Shown here piece after piece: positions 31,537 through 41,681 of a DNA stretch of 64,000 nt (positions within the stretch are counted from its first letter, which is position 1; each line of letters opens with the position of its first letter). The stretch comes from Stenomitos frigidus ULC18. GTDB lineage: Bacteria; Cyanobacteriota; Cyanobacteriia; Leptolyngbyales; Leptolyngbyaceae. A model generated the notes under the pieces. It was given only the letters and a program-made list of their open reading frames with translations. It searched no databases and was not told the DNA's origin. The position numbers were made by a program, and so were the translations under genes. Location: NCBI RefSeq assembly GCF_003003795.1, contig NZ_PVWK01000126.1, positions 1 through 64,000 of the forward strand, in the 5' to 3' direction.

Positions 31537-32619
31537 TTATTGCTGAGATTCCGCAATGAGGTCACCGATCGCGGCAATGAGCAGGAAAATACCCGCGATC
31601 GCCAGCGCCGTTAGCCGACTGTGAGTACTAGAAAGCACCACCAAGCCAATCACAACCAGCGTTGGTAGTTTCGTTTTGACCAGGGAATCAACCACATTTT
31701 GCAAATCTCGCTTCACGCTGCCCCGTTCTGTCATGTTGCTCCTCATGACATAGCGAAGCAGTTGCCCCGTTTGCAGGAGGGTGAAAAGCTTACTGCGCGT
31801 TGCAGGGTAGAAGTCCGGCTGAATGTTCAGAGCCTCATCGAAGTTTTTGATCGCTGCCTCAACGCGATGCAACTTTCGCAAGGCAAGCCCCCTTTGGTGC
31901 CAGAGCTTGTAGCGGTTTGGCTCTGCCTGCAAAAGCTTGTCGTAGCTAGAAATGGCTTCTTCGTAGCGTCCTAGCTTTTGTAGTGCAGTGCCTCGACTGC
32001 CCCAGGTGAAGGGTTCATCGGGTTTCAGAGCCAGCGCCTTGTCATAGCTGATTACCGCTTCGTCATAACGTCCTTGACGATTGAGGGCATCGCTAAGGGT
32101 GCTCCATGCCTGATGATCGTCAGGATCTAGTTCCAGGGCCCGATCGCAACTGTTAGCTGCTGCTTCATACCGTCCCAGGCGATACAGCACTGCACCTTTG
32201 ATGCGCCAGGCCTCAGCCGCTTTTGGCTCCAGTTCCAGGGCCCGATCGCAGCTGGCGATCGCGGTTTCTTTTTCACCAGCCTTCAGCAACGCCGCCGCAT
32301 GCCCTGTCCACACCTCATGCCAACCGGGTCGCAAGAGTAGGGCCTCTTCAAAGCTGGCGATCGCGGTATTCATGTCATCACTGTCTAACGTTTGTCGCCC
32401 TTGCTGATACAGTAGCAATGCCTTCAACGCGTCAGACGTTTGCTCAGCTGCCAATCTCTGCCCACGCGCTTCAGGTGAAAGCTGCCAATAGGCTTGATAG
32501 TCTGCTTCGGAAAAATCTTCATGCCAACTCATAGGAAGATTGCCTATCGATAGTAAACTGGCTTGGAGGTGAGGGGAGAGGTGTGAGCCGCTCTGTCTTC
32601 GATCGAAGCCTTTCAGCAT
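31537..32619 (-). CDS. TPR-repeat protein with C-terminal membrane helices
   Basis: About 330-360 residues. Six to seven tetratricopeptide repeats (for example ALELEPKAAEAWRIKGAVLY and ALELDPDDHQAWSTLSDAL) run from residue 60 to 275, followed by two hydrophobic helices (PTLVVIGLVVLSS and RLTALAIAGIFLLIAAIGDLI). It is probably an interaction scaffold tethered to a membrane by its C-terminus. Start is uncertain: ATG 32619 (weak GGAG ten bases before) or ATG 32532 (MSWHEDFSEADYQ), which better fits the conserved part. It is convergent with recJ. Confidence 0.85.
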   Translation of the reverse strand: MLKGFDRRQSGSHLSPHLQASLLSIGNLPMSWHEDFSEADYQAYWQLSPEARGQRLAAEQTSDALKALLLYQQGRQTLDSDDMNTAIASFEEALLLRPGWHEVWTGHAAALLKAGEKETAIASCDRALELEPKAAEAWRIKGAVLYRLGRYEAAANSCDRALELDPDDHQAWSTLSDALNRQGRYDEAVISYDKALALKPDEPFTWGSRGTALQKLGRYEEAISSYDKLLQAEPNRYKLWHQRGLALRKLHRVEAAIKNFDEALNIQPDFYPATRSKLFTLLQTGQLLRYVMRSNMTERGSVKRDLQNVVDSLVKTKLPTLVVIGLVVLSSTHSRLTALAIAGIFLLIAAIGDLIAESQQ

Positions 32620-32724
32620 TAGATTTTTGCTCCGACACCCACTGAGTTTTGTGACGCTTCTGCTTCTTTAACCGTTCACTCCTCACTCCTCACTCCTTAC
32701 TCCTCACCCCAAAATAACGCCGCT

Positions 32725-33438
32725 ATGAGTACTGAACTTGACCCCACAACATTAATGAAAAAGCAGGTTGGAGAAGCTGCTGCTGCACGGGTGCAGTCAG
32801 GTTCTATTGTAGGCCTGGGCACTGGGTCAACGACAGCCTTCGCGATTCAGGCACTGGGTGAGCGCCTCAAAAGTGGCGACCTGAAGGACATTAAAGGGGT
32901 CAGCACATCGTTTCAAGCGATCGTGTTGGCGAAAGAATACGGCATTCCTCTGACGACGCTGGATGAAGTCGATCGCATTGATATCGCGATCGATGGCGCG
33001 GATGAAGTCGATCCGCAGAAGAACCTGATCAAAGGGGGCGGCGCGGCTCACACCCAAGAAAAAATTGTCGATGCCTTTGCCGATCAGTTCATCGTCGTAG
33101 TCGATAGTGGCAAGTTAGTGGATAAGCTCGGCACGACCTTTTTGTTACCTGTAGAAGTCATTCCCATGGCGATGAGTCCTGTAATGAAGGCGATCGTGGC
33201 GCTAGGCGGCAAACCTCAACTCCGCATGGGCGTCAAAAAAGCGGGCCCCGTCATCACTGATCAAGGGAATTTTGTCATTGACGTCAAATTTGACGCTGGC
33301 ATCGACAACCCTGCCGAACTGGAGAAAACCCTTAACAATATCCCTGGTGTCCTCGAAAACGGCTTGTTTGTTGGCGTTGCGACCCTGATCATGGTGGGCG
33401 AAGTCAAGGACGGCAAGCCATCGGTGAGAGAGTTTTGA
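32725..33438 (+). CDS. rpiA: Ribose-5-phosphate isomerase A
   Basis: 237 residues. Interconverts ribose 5-phosphate and ribulose 5-phosphate in the Calvin and pentose phosphate cycles. Motifs: [22 protein letters not shown] and the [12 protein letters not shown] catalytic loop. The leader 32680-32710 is made of CTCCTCA heptanucleotide words. Following region 33439-33640 holds only GTTTTGA-type repeats and no gene. Confidence 0.98.
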   Translation: MSTELDPTTLMKKQVGEAAAARVQSGSIVGLGTGSTTAFAIQALGERLKSGDLKDIKGVSTSFQAIVLAKEYGIPLTTLDEVDRIDIAIDGADEVDPQKNLIKGGGAAHTQEKIVDAFADQFIVVVDSGKLVDKLGTTFLLPVEVIPMAMSPVMKAIVALGGKPQLRMGVKKAGPVITDQGNFVIDVKFDAGIDNPAELEKTLNNIPGVLENGLFVGVATLIMVGEVKDGKPSVREF

Positions 33439-33640
33439 GTAGGAAAGGCTGAAGGCTGAAGGCTAAAAGTTTTGAGTAGCGCTTTGCGCCGACAAGCTAG
33501 AGAGTTTTGAGTTTTGAGTTGAAGATAGGTGTAAGGAGAGTTAATTAATTGAGTTTTGAGTTTTGAAGGGCTTCCTCTGCCTCCCTTGCTTCCCCTGCTC
33601 CTTCCACCCAAAATCCCTTCTGCCTTCTGCCCTCTGCCTT

Positions 33641-34030
33641 CTACCCCAGCAACGGGCTTCCATGATGGTGAATGAGATACCATTTTTCTCCCATGCGCTC
33701 AAACACGTTCGTTGCGACTGACTGCGCTTTGCTTTGCCGTCTGCCCGTTACTTGCAGCACTGTTTCAGTTAACACGACATAAGCCAGATCACCGCTCACA
33801 TCAACCCGAACAATTTCTGTCTCGATTTCCAGATAGCTGGTATGCCGAAAAATGGCTTCCCACGACGATCGCACTGCATCCCAGCCACGCAGCGCGTTTC
33901 GCCCCGGATGGATGCAAAGGCTACCTGTACCCTGTGACCACACAGCCGTCATCGCCTCAAGGTCTTTTTTCTCAAAGGCTCGGTAAAACGCTTCGTTGGC
34001 GGCAAGGACGGCAGGTTCAGAACTCATCAT
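33641..34030 (-). CDS. SnoaL-like/NTF2-family protein (DUF4440 type)
   Basis: About 129 residues from ATG 34030. The NTF2-like cone pattern is clear: EAFYRAFEKKDLEAMTAVWS, CIHPGRNALRGWDAVRSSW, then four beta strands (EIVRVDVSGDLAYVVLTE). The GEKWYLIHHHGSP ending matches the calcium/calmodulin-kinase-association or SnoaL-like group. Substrate unknown. An upstream GTG at 34045 is an alternative start. Confidence 0.9.
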   Translation of the reverse strand: MMSSEPAVLAANEAFYRAFEKKDLEAMTAVWSQGTGSLCIHPGRNALRGWDAVRSSWEAIFRHTSYLEIETEIVRVDVSGDLAYVVLTETVLQVTGRRQSKAQSVATNVFERMGEKWYLIHHHGSPLLG

Positions 34031-34157
34031 GATTGGGGACGACACTATTAGCGCTCAAACTAAGTACTTCAGATGAAGAACACGGCGATGCAGTGTTGAT
34101 CGCATCCGTAGTACTTTGAGAGCGTACCCGAAAACCAATCAGTTGAGCAAAATTGAC

Positions 34158-34775
34158 ATGGGTTTTTATGCGCAGAAAGTTTTTCCCTATCTGCTGGATT
34201 GGAGTATGTCCAGCGAGACTTTTACCCACTACAGGCAGCAGGTTCTAGCAAACGTGCAGGGCGAGGTTTTGGAAATTGGCTTTGGCACCGGACTCAATCT
34301 GCCCTACTATCCCAATCGCGTAGAAAAAATTACGACCGTTGATCCCAACGCTGGAGCGAATGCACTGGCACAAAAGCGCATTCGTGCCTCGACGATCGCG
34401 ATCGATAACCGCGTACTCAATGGCGAAAATCTACCGATGGCAGACAACACCTTCGACAGTGTGGTTAGCACGTGGACACTGTGCAGCATTGCCAACGTGG
34501 AACAAGCCCTGCGGGAAATTCATCGGGTACTGAAACCAGGTGGGCGCTTCTTTTTCATTGAACATGGGCTGAGCGACGACCCAACGGTGCAACGTTGGCA
34601 AAATCGCCTGACACCATTGCAAAGGGTGATTGCCGATGGCTGTCATCTCAACCGCAACATACAGCAGCTCGTGCGGCAACAATTTGCTTCAGTGACGCTA
34701 GAGACATTCTACGCAGAGCACACGCCCAAAGTGTTGGGCTACCTCTATCAAGGCATCGCAACCAAAGCGCTGTGA
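34158..34775 (+). CDS. Class I SAM-dependent methyltransferase
   Basis: 205 residues from ATG 34158, which fits the conserved start MGFYAQKVFPYLLDW better than the upstream in-frame TTG. SAM-binding motif I is VLEIGFGTGLNLPYYP, motif II MADNTFDSVVSTWTLCSI, and post-motif ALREIHRVLKPGGRFFFIEHG is as in methyltransferase-like 7/ubiE-related proteins. Substrate unknown. Confidence 0.92.
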   Translation: MGFYAQKVFPYLLDWSMSSETFTHYRQQVLANVQGEVLEIGFGTGLNLPYYPNRVEKITTVDPNAGANALAQKRIRASTIAIDNRVLNGENLPMADNTFDSVVSTWTLCSIANVEQALREIHRVLKPGGRFFFIEHGLSDDPTVQRWQNRLTPLQRVIADGCHLNRNIQQLVRQQFASVTLETFYAEHTPKVLGYLYQGIATKAL

Positions 34776-34905
34776 ACGGTTTTGCGTCTGTTTTCAGAGG
34801 TGAAGGGAGCGATCGTTGCAACAGAACGTTACGAAAGCAGTGAGTCGACCGTGAGCAGAACGTTTTAGACTTTTAAGACGGCCAGCATTCAACATCGCAA
34901 CTCCT

Positions 34906-35889
34906 ATGTTTCCAAACCAGCGCCCTCGTCGCCTTCGCAGCCATCCTCAGCTTCGTCGGATGGTACGCGAAACAATTCTCATGACTAGCGACCTCATCTA
35001 CCCGCTGTTTGCAGTGCCTGGAGAGGGCTTTGCGAAAGAAGTGCGCTCCATGCCTGGGGTCTTTCAACTCTCAGTAGACAAAATTGTCGAAGAAGCGAAG
35101 GAAGTCTACGATCTGGGTATTCCCGGCATTATTTTGTTTGGCATTCCTGAAGACAAGGACACCGATGCAACGGGTGCATGGCATGACTGCGGCATTGTGC
35201 AAAAAGCGGCGACTGCGGTTAAGCAAGCGGTTCCCGATCTCATCGTCATTGCCGACACCTGCCTTTGCGAATACACGTCCCACGGCCACTGTGGCTACCT
35301 TGAAGTTGGCGACCTGAGCGGACGGGTGCTGAACGACCCCACTCTGGAACTGTTAAAGAAAACAGCGGTTTCCCAGGCACAAGCAGGAGCGGATATTATT
35401 GCGCCTTCTGGCATGATGGATGGCTTTGTGCAGGCAATTCGCGCCGGGTTAGATGCAGCGGGTTTTGAAGACACACCGATCATGTCCTACGCTGCCAAGT
35501 ATGCGTCGGCTTACTATGGGCCCTTCCGCGATGCTGCCGATTCTGCCCCTCAGTTTGGCGATCGACGCACCTACCAGATGGACCCTGGCAACGCCCGCGA
35601 AGCGATCAAGGAAATCGAACTCGATATCGCGGAAGGGGCAGACATGCTCATGGTGAAGCCTGCGCTGGCCTACATGGATATCATCTGGCGTGTGAAAGAG
35701 GCAACCAATCTACCTGTTGCCGCCTACAACGTCTCTGGCGAATACTCAATGGTCAAAGCGGCGGCTCTCAACGACTGGATTGACGAACAGCGTGTGGTGA
35801 TGGAAACCTTGACGGGCTTCAAGCGTGCGGGTGCCGATATGATTTTGACCTATCACGCAAAGGATGCCGCTCGTTGGTTGGGAGCCTGA
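34906..35889 (+). CDS. hemB: Delta-aminolevulinic acid dehydratase (porphobilinogen synthase)
   Basis: 327 residues. Condenses two aminolevulinates to porphobilinogen for chlorophyll, haem and bilins. The zinc site cysteines are present in [15 protein letters not shown], so it is the zinc type at this site. The two catalytic lysines are in [13 protein letters not shown] and [13 protein letters not shown]. Length and both ends match the family. An inverted repeat follows the stop. Confidence 0.98.
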   Translation: MFPNQRPRRLRSHPQLRRMVRETILMTSDLIYPLFAVPGEGFAKEVRSMPGVFQLSVDKIVEEAKEVYDLGIPGIILFGIPEDKDTDATGAWHDCGIVQKAATAVKQAVPDLIVIADTCLCEYTSHGHCGYLEVGDLSGRVLNDPTLELLKKTAVSQAQAGADIIAPSGMMDGFVQAIRAGLDAAGFEDTPIMSYAAKYASAYYGPFRDAADSAPQFGDRRTYQMDPGNAREAIKEIELDIAEGADMLMVKPALAYMDIIWRVKEATNLPVAAYNVSGEYSMVKAAALNDWIDEQRVVMETLTGFKRAGADMILTYHAKDAARWLGA

Positions 35890-35920
35890 GCGACTTCCAG
35901 TAAAATTTGCTGATTATTTC

Positions 35921-35954
35921 GGTCGCTCCTATTCATCACTGCGTAGGAGCGACC
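35921..35954. terminator. Hairpin between convergent hemB and GHL10 genes
   Basis: GGTCGCTCCTA (35921-35931) pairs exactly with TAGGAGCGACC (35944-35954) across a 12-base loop. It lies between two convergent stops (35889 and 35970). There is no clear T-run, so a bidirectional processing or termination site is inferred. Confidence 0.65.
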
Positions 35955-35969
35955 GTCTGTTTCGCTCCA

Positions 35970-37454
35970 CTAAAGCCGACAGAACTGCCGATCGCGCTCT
36001 AACTGGCGTTCTTGCCAACCAAACGAGAAATGGCTGATGGAACGAATGGGTGGCGAGAGCGATCGTAATGCCCACATTTGCGCTTCTAATGACGGACGTT
36101 CGGTTGCCTGCTGCCACTGTCCAGTTAAAACAGGCGCGACGATCGTGCCAGATGGAGCCTGGCCGAGTACTTTTTGCACCTGTGCGTTGATGCAGCTTGG
36201 ATCGCCACACAGTCCGTATGCCATCGGATGCCACTCGATCGCGGCGGGAAAACGATCCCATGCCTGCAAGCGAGAATCAAAGCCTCGACCGATTGCCTGA
36301 TTTGCTTCGGGGAAAAACGCGGCACCGACGGCAATACCTTGCTGTTGGGCAGCAGCGGCTGCGGCAGTCAGAAAATCGATTGGGCCTTGCATCGCATGGG
36401 CAACGACCAGATTCCACAGATCAGCCTGGATTGCGGTTAGCCCTTTTGACGCTCCTCCTGTTGCTCGCCCTTGCCAGCGCGGTTCTTTTTCGGTGGGATA
36501 CAGCTTATTCACAGCCGCTATATCGTTCGCTGTCACATTTCCCTGTGCCACATAGCGACGAATGAGTTCCAGTCCCTTTTGATTCTGAGCCCGTTGGTAT
36601 AACGCTTGCTGTGATGCCTCGCTGTAAATCCACAAGTCTTTCACCTTGCTGGCAATAGAGGCAGATCCAATCCCTTTGGGATAACGGATGTAGTCGAACA
36701 GGATGCCATCGGGCTGACGTCGCAGCACTGTCTGCACAAGCTGAAGGTAGTCGCTTTGCGCCTGTGTGTTGTAGGGATCGGCGAAAATTTCATCCTGTAC
36801 CGTCAGATCAACGCTGGTGTCCTGACTGACTTTTGTGCCCACCGTCAGGCTAGTGTCGCCCTGACCATTGCGAGCTAACACCTGCTGTCGATCGGGTCGT
36901 AGCGCGTAGGTATAGCCAAAATTCAAGGCAAACATCCAGGCGTAGACTTTGAGCCCACGATCGTGCCCTTTCTGAATGATTTGCGCCAGCAGATCGGTCT
37001 GCTCATAGCCGGGTGCCTGTACGACCGAAGACCACGGCGTTGGGTTTGCGCCCGATGGCAGCAACACCTGACCGTTAGAAAAGGTATCCACATAGATCTG
37101 GTTGTAGCCGCGATCGACAATGCGATCGAGCACTGCCTCCAGCACTCCAGGTTTGCTATCGCAAGGATACAGGCGTAACCAAACGGCCTGCGTCTGAAAC
37201 TGGCTCTGGCTACGGCACTGCATCAGGCTCTGTCCGTGCTGAGCCAGCAAGGCTTGATAGGATTTTTGCGACGTTGCATCACCAGCCAAGGCCGCCTGTC
37301 GCAACATCGCTTTCTGGTTGATGGCGGCGGTTGCCACCTGGCAATCATCTAATGCCTGTGCCTGAGCAGAATGACCGAACAGCCAGTGGCTGCAAAGGCT
37401 CATGGTGAAGGCGATTGCCACCAAACTCGCTAAAATGCTTTTCCGACGCGTCAT
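35970..37454 (-). CDS. Secreted GHL10-like (family 10 glycosyl-hydrolase-like) protein
   Basis: 494 residues with a signal peptide (KSILASLVAIAFTMSLCSHW, probable cut after AQAQA). The body is a TIM-barrel of the GHL10/DUF187 group: VWLRLYPCDSKP, RGYNQIYVDTFSNGQVLLP, DRGLKVYAWMFALNFGY and the catalytic-type strand DGILFDYIRYPKG. Related proteins act on cell-envelope polysaccharide, but this one's substrate is not known. Confidence 0.88.
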   Translation of the reverse strand: MTRRKSILASLVAIAFTMSLCSHWLFGHSAQAQALDDCQVATAAINQKAMLRQAALAGDATSQKSYQALLAQHGQSLMQCRSQSQFQTQAVWLRLYPCDSKPGVLEAVLDRIVDRGYNQIYVDTFSNGQVLLPSGANPTPWSSVVQAPGYEQTDLLAQIIQKGHDRGLKVYAWMFALNFGYTYALRPDRQQVLARNGQGDTSLTVGTKVSQDTSVDLTVQDEIFADPYNTQAQSDYLQLVQTVLRRQPDGILFDYIRYPKGIGSASIASKVKDLWIYSEASQQALYQRAQNQKGLELIRRYVAQGNVTANDIAAVNKLYPTEKEPRWQGRATGGASKGLTAIQADLWNLVVAHAMQGPIDFLTAAAAAAQQQGIAVGAAFFPEANQAIGRGFDSRLQAWDRFPAAIEWHPMAYGLCGDPSCINAQVQKVLGQAPSGTIVAPVLTGQWQQATERPSLEAQMWALRSLSPPIRSISHFSFGWQERQLERDRQFCRL

Positions 37455-37683
37455 AGAGAACGTTAGATTGAGTCTGTCTTAACAGTAGAAATACAATCTA
37501 CACTCTGATGCTAAAACAGCCCGGAAGTTGCGGCTCTTAAAGTGATTTCCGAGAAAAAAGGTGCCGGGCAGGAGGCAGGTTTTGCCAGCGTCTTTGCCTC
37601 CAACTGATCCTTTTGGGGTCAAACCGGCTCCTACGGGTATTTTGTTTGCTAGAAGTCTCTTAAAGTGATGATCAAGCCCGTGA

Positions 37684-38322
37684 TCAATCGGCTGCTGGCT
37701 CCGATCGTGCTTGCGGTTGCAGATCGGCTAATTCCTCTGCCAGGGTTTCTTCTAAGGCTGCCATCACGACTTGCGGGTCAGCGGCTTGCTGCATCACATC
37801 CGCTTCTGGATCAGGGCGGTTTTGCACGTTTGGCAGGTCGCGACGCAACTCTTCAAGCAGGGCGACGAGCTTGGCGATTTTTTGTTCGGAAATCAAATTT
37901 AGCTGCAAGATTAGCTGCGTGCGCTGCTCTGCTAACTTTTCCTGGCGCTCTTGCTTAATCAGCACCCCGGTTGCAATTAAAAGGGAACCGCAGCTCAACA
38001 CAAGCTCCAGGAGATTAAAGGGTGGTGCATCAAAGGTCGGCAGGTGAGCGCGTTGAAGCAGTAGATTGGCGAGAATCCAAGCAGCAACGACAAAAAGAAT
38101 GCCAAACAGAAAGAGCGGACGGCTGAAAAAGCTAGCGACGGCTTCCACTCTTCGCTGTAACCGAGGCACATCCTGTTCAGCCTTGGCATGAAGCGCAACG
38201 ATCGTCTCAATATTCTGCCCAATGTGGTCTGGCAAAGGAGCCGTTGGGACGATCGTCTTGTTCGCTCGATAGCTTGTACGAGAGTCTTCAGGTTGGTGCT
38301 TGGAAATACGGGTATCCCTCAC
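37684..38322 (-). CDS. DUF1003 membrane protein
   Basis: 212 residues. Residues about 30-65 (IGQNIETIVALHAKAEQDV) precede two membrane helices (RPLFLFGILFVVAAWILAN and LELVLSCGSLLIATGVLI) joined by FDAPPFN, the signature of DUF1003; a long helical cytosolic tail (KQERQEKLAEQRTQLILQL) follows. Function unknown. The 220 bases before it (37455-37683) hold the duplicated word TCTTAAAGTGAT at about 37536 and 37659 and a GGAGGCA/TGCCTCC hairpin but no gene. Confidence 0.9.
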   Translation of the reverse strand: MRDTRISKHQPEDSRTSYRANKTIVPTAPLPDHIGQNIETIVALHAKAEQDVPRLQRRVEAVASFFSRPLFLFGILFVVAAWILANLLLQRAHLPTFDAPPFNLLELVLSCGSLLIATGVLIKQERQEKLAEQRTQLILQLNLISEQKIAKLVALLEELRRDLPNVQNRPDPEADVMQQAADPQVVMAALEETLAEELADLQPQARSEPAAD

Positions 38323-38417
38323 CGATCGGCATTCCGTTGTTTGTACTTAACCGACTGTTTACAGCTAACAGCTTGACGTGAAGCCAAGCTGCTACACCCA
38401 GAACGATCGCTAACCAA

Positions 38418-38828
38418 CTACGCGTTCTCGCTTGCAACCATAGCTTCTGGTGTCTCTTCAGTAGCGGCTTCTTCCGCAATGACTGCTTCAGTCACGTCTA
38501 ACAGTACTTCCTCAACTTCCTCAACTTCAGGGACTTCAGGCTCTGGTTTTGGCTTCGTGGGTTTTGGTCCGCGCAATAGTGCCGGGTTCATCACTTGCCT
38601 GGGCTCTTCATCACGCCCTTTGCCTTTGCCTCTGCCCTTGCCGCGATCGCCCTCTCTGCGATCGCCCTCTCTGCTGGGGGCTGCTACCTCTGTCTTTTTC
38701 TCTTTGTCTTTACTGAGCGTAGGACGCTCGACATTCCGTGTTGGCAATGCTTTTGCAACAGTTTCGCTGCTTTCGCCTTCGGGCTTAGCCTGACGCTCAG
38801 ACTTTTTAATTGGACGCTCTACCATCAC
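38418..38828 (-). CDS. Disordered, charged cyanobacterial protein
   Basis: 136 residues without hydrophobic core: a Lys/Arg/Gly block (RGKGRGKGKGRDEEPRQVMN), a Pro/Lys hinge (RGPKPTKPKPEPE) and an acidic C-terminus. I recall a conserved cyanobacterial group with the PRQVMNPALLRGPKPTKP core, function unknown. Basic-acidic halves suggest nucleic-acid or self-association; that is inference. Confidence 0.75.
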   Translation of the reverse strand: MMVERPIKKSERQAKPEGESSETVAKALPTRNVERPTLSKDKEKKTEVAAPSREGDRREGDRGKGRGKGKGRDEEPRQVMNPALLRGPKPTKPKPEPEVPEVEEVEEVLLDVTEAVIAEEAATEETPEAMVASENA

Positions 38829-38921
38829 CAGAATCCCTTTTTACTTACCGTTATCCTAGCTTGCATGGGTCACAGCAGACGTTTTTTTCAACAATTGAGC
38901 GGAAATTAGGCGACGCAGACG

Positions 38922-39731
38922 TTAGGCAACGCTTAGCGACATCAGCTCATCGGTCATCTCAAAATTGGCGGTCACGCTCTGCACGTCATCCAGGTCTTCC
39001 AGTGCATCCATCAGCTTCAAGAGCGATCGTGCCTGGTCAGGATCGCTCACCTCCAGCGTGTTGTTGGGAATCCAGCGCAGTTCAACGCGGCTCACGTTGT
39101 AATGCTGATCTTTCAGTGTTTGGCTCAACGTTTCCAAATTGGTTGCTTCAGTCATCGCTTCGGCAATGGTGCCATCTTCCGTATCAATCAGTTCGTAGGC
39201 ATCGGCTCCACCCTCTAAAAACGCTTCCAGTAGCTCCTCTTCCTGAATGGGAGCGTTGTCTGTACGACGCTTGCGTCCCGTTTCCACGGGCATTAGAGAA
39301 ACCTCAACCATCCCTTTCTGCTCAAACATCCAGCCCACACAGCCCGTTTCACCCAGGTTGCCGCCGTTTTTGCTGAAAGCAACCCGCAGGTCTGCTGCTG
39401 TCCGGTTGCGATTATCGGTCAATGCTTCAATGAGAATCGCCACGCCACCGGGACCATAGCCTTCGTAGCGGATCGCTTCCAGCGCGGCATTGTCGGCTCC
39501 TAATTTGCCCGCCCCTTTGGCGATCGCCCGATCAATATTGTCGTTAGGAATACCTGCTGCCTTTGCCTTATCGATCGCCGTTCGCAGTTGAAAGTTACCC
39601 TCTGGATCAGGCACGCCACTCCGCGCTGCTACGATAATTTCTCGCGAAATCTTCGTGAACACCTTGCCTTTTACCGCATCAACCCTGGCTTTCTGCCGCT
39701 TGATGTTCGCCCACTTACTGTGTCCTGCCAT
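38922..39731 (-). CDS. YebC/PmpR-family protein (TACO1-type)
   Basis: 269 residues. The start MAGHSKWANIKRQKARVDAV and the central motif YEGYGPGGVAILIEALTDN define the family, and all three domains are present. YebC proteins were annotated as transcription regulators and more recently tied to ribosomes stalled on proline stretches. The latter would be of interest here because several proteins carry repeat-derived Pro-rich inserts. Confidence 0.97.
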   Translation of the reverse strand: MAGHSKWANIKRQKARVDAVKGKVFTKISREIIVAARSGVPDPEGNFQLRTAIDKAKAAGIPNDNIDRAIAKGAGKLGADNAALEAIRYEGYGPGGVAILIEALTDNRNRTAADLRVAFSKNGGNLGETGCVGWMFEQKGMVEVSLMPVETGRKRRTDNAPIQEEELLEAFLEGGADAYELIDTEDGTIAEAMTEATNLETLSQTLKDQHYNVSRVELRWIPNNTLEVSDPDQARSLLKLMDALEDLDDVQSVTANFEMTDELMSLSVA

Positions 39732-39863
39732 GTCGCACCGATCGTACTAACTCCATTCAATAGGATAGACAAAAGGTTGGGGAATCGGGAAAGCAAGGGA
39801 GACAAGGGAGGCAGGAGACGCAATTCAAAACTCAAAATTCAAAATTCAAAGCTCAAAACTTAC

Positions 39864-40691
39864 TTACCCTTTCCCACCTGTAAACGCCACGCCTTGAATA
39901 AAGTAGCGGTTGAAGAATGCGTATACGGCTAAAGCTGGCAAGGTGAAGATCATGGAGGCTGCCATGATGTAATTCCAATAGCTAATATATTGTCCCTTAA
40001 AGGCATTCAAACCCAGCGGCAGAGTAAACATTTCGGGGTCAGACAGGATGACTAGCGGCATCAGAAACTCATTCCAGGAACCCATAAAAACAAAAATAGT
40101 TTGTGCGGCTAACGCAGGTTTTGCGAGTGGTAGAACAATTTGAAAAAAGGTGCCAAAGCGTCCCAAACCATCCAGTGCAGCCGCTTCTTCTAGCTCTTTG
40201 GGAAAGTTAATAAAAAACTGTCGCATCATAAAGATAAACGTGGCATTGACCGCAGACGGCACGATTAACCCTTGATAGGTATTCAGCCAACCGAGAGACT
40301 TTAGAATCAAAAACTTGGGTAAGAGGGTAATTTGTCCGGGAACCATCAGCACTGCCAGAATCAGAAAGAACCAGAATTGATTGCCTGGAAATTGGATTCT
40401 TGCCAGTGCGTAACCTGCCATTGAGTTAAAGAGAAGATTTAGTAAGGTAACTGAAATAGCTGCGATCGCGCTATTCATCAACCAGCGACCAAACAACGGC
40501 TCCTGTGTGAAAATGGTCTGATAGTTCTTCAGCGTAAAGTGCTCAGGCAGTAGATTGAGTCCACCTGCTGCAATTTCAGCTAACGATTTGAATGAGGCGG
40601 AAAATGCCCAGGTAAACGGCAATAGGGTAATGATTGTGTAGGCAATTAAAACAACATACAAAAGGCCGGTTGACCAACGGATACTTTTCAT
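39864..40691 (-). CDS. Sugar ABC transporter permease, MalG type
   Basis: 275 residues, six membrane helices. The cytoplasmic EAA loop (LEEAAALDGLGRFGTFFQIV, with LPLAKPALA after it) docks on the ATPase. It is the last gene of a three-gene minus-strand operon, 23 bases after permease 1. Substrate class is carbohydrate by family. Confidence 0.96.
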   Translation of the reverse strand: MKSIRWSTGLLYVVLIAYTIITLLPFTWAFSASFKSLAEIAAGGLNLLPEHFTLKNYQTIFTQEPLFGRWLMNSAIAAISVTLLNLLFNSMAGYALARIQFPGNQFWFFLILAVLMVPGQITLLPKFLILKSLGWLNTYQGLIVPSAVNATFIFMMRQFFINFPKELEEAAALDGLGRFGTFFQIVLPLAKPALAAQTIFVFMGSWNEFLMPLVILSDPEMFTLPLGLNAFKGQYISYWNYIMAASMIFTLPALAVYAFFNRYFIQGVAFTGGKG

Positions 40692-40714
40692 TTTTTTAGT
40701 CCAACTGTTCTGCT

Positions 40715-41620
40715 TTAAAACTGCTCTTCTTTAAATAAAGCGCGCTGCATTAGTGTTGAAAGCATTAAGATTACAGCTAAGACCAGGGTCAACGCTAACG
40801 CATAGCCCATATCTAAATTCTTAAAGGCATATTGATAGATTAAAAGCACGATCGTCAGCGTTGAATCGTTTGGGCCACCAGACCCTGCTGAGAAAATATA
40901 GGATTGATCAAACAGTTGAAACGTGCCAATAATTCCCATGACAATTACGAAGAATGTAACGGGTTGTAAGAAGGGCAATGTGATGTATAGTAGTTTCTCC
41001 CAACGACTGGCACCATCCAGCGTTGCTGCTTCATACAAGGTTTCTGGAACATCCTGTAACGCCGCTAGATAAATCACCATAAACAAGGGTGCCGTTGACC
41101 AAATGTTCATGATCATGATGCCCTTCAACGCAACGCCTGGATCGCCCAACCAGTTATAAGTTGGCAGATGTAAAAGGCTCAATACACTGTTCAGTAACCC
41201 GTTGGAATTATAAATCCACATGAAAATCAGGGTGAGTACCGCTGATGATGTGACGGTGGGTAGAAAAAACGCGACTCGAAACCAGGAACGTCCTTTAATC
41301 TGGCTATTGAGAATGAGAGCCAATCCCAATGCAAGAATGGTCTGGATGGGAACCACGATCGCCACATATTCAGCCGTATTTTTCAGCGCAATCCAAACGC
41401 GATCGTCTTGCGCAATACGAGCAAAGTTTTTCAGTCCCGTAAAGTGATAGCTGACCTCGCCCAAGAGCTGCACTTTCTGGAATGCCAAAGCGACTGCATA
41501 GACGATCGGCAGTATTAAGAACACTCCAGCAATCAGAATGGTTGGAGTCATAAACAGATAGCCTGTTATGCTCTCTTCTGTCTTCCGTTGTTTCCAACTA
41601 TCTTTAATCAATATATTCAT
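40715..41620 (-). CDS. Sugar ABC transporter permease, MalF/UgpA type
   Basis: 301 residues with six membrane helices. The EAA loop is LYEAATLDGASRWEKLLYIT followed by LPFLQP. The reverse-strand leader shows AGAGAGGAACCG close to ATG 41620. It follows the binding-protein gene after a 61-base gap filled by a strong hairpin. Confidence 0.96.
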   Translation of the reverse strand: MNILIKDSWKQRKTEESITGYLFMTPTILIAGVFLILPIVYAVALAFQKVQLLGEVSYHFTGLKNFARIAQDDRVWIALKNTAEYVAIVVPIQTILALGLALILNSQIKGRSWFRVAFFLPTVTSSAVLTLIFMWIYNSNGLLNSVLSLLHLPTYNWLGDPGVALKGIMIMNIWSTAPLFMVIYLAALQDVPETLYEAATLDGASRWEKLLYITLPFLQPVTFFVIVMGIIGTFQLFDQSYIFSAGSGGPNDSTLTIVLLIYQYAFKNLDMGYALALTLVLAVILMLSTLMQRALFKEEQF

Positions 41621-41640
41621 CGTGATCGGTTCCTCTCTTT

Positions 41641-41673
41641 AGACCTCCGATTTCTTCAAGAAATCGGAGGTCT
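41641..41673 (-). promoter_or_regulatory. Perfect 15-bp hairpin between binding protein and permease genes
   Basis: AGACCTCCGATTTCT and AGAAATCGGAGGTCT pair over a three-base loop (TCA). The position between the first and second gene of the operon matches that of mRNA-stabilising or attenuating hairpins in other sugar ABC operons, which make the binding protein in excess over the permeases. No T-run follows on the minus strand, so it is more likely a processing/stability element than a full terminator. Confidence 0.75.
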
Positions 41674-41681
41674 GGCTTCCT

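Noticed and set aside
33439-33640. Possible gene end or ncRNA between rpiA and the SnoaL-like gene
   Set aside because: The stretch is only repeat words (GTTTTGA, AAGGCTG and CTTCTGC types), as in other gaps of this window.
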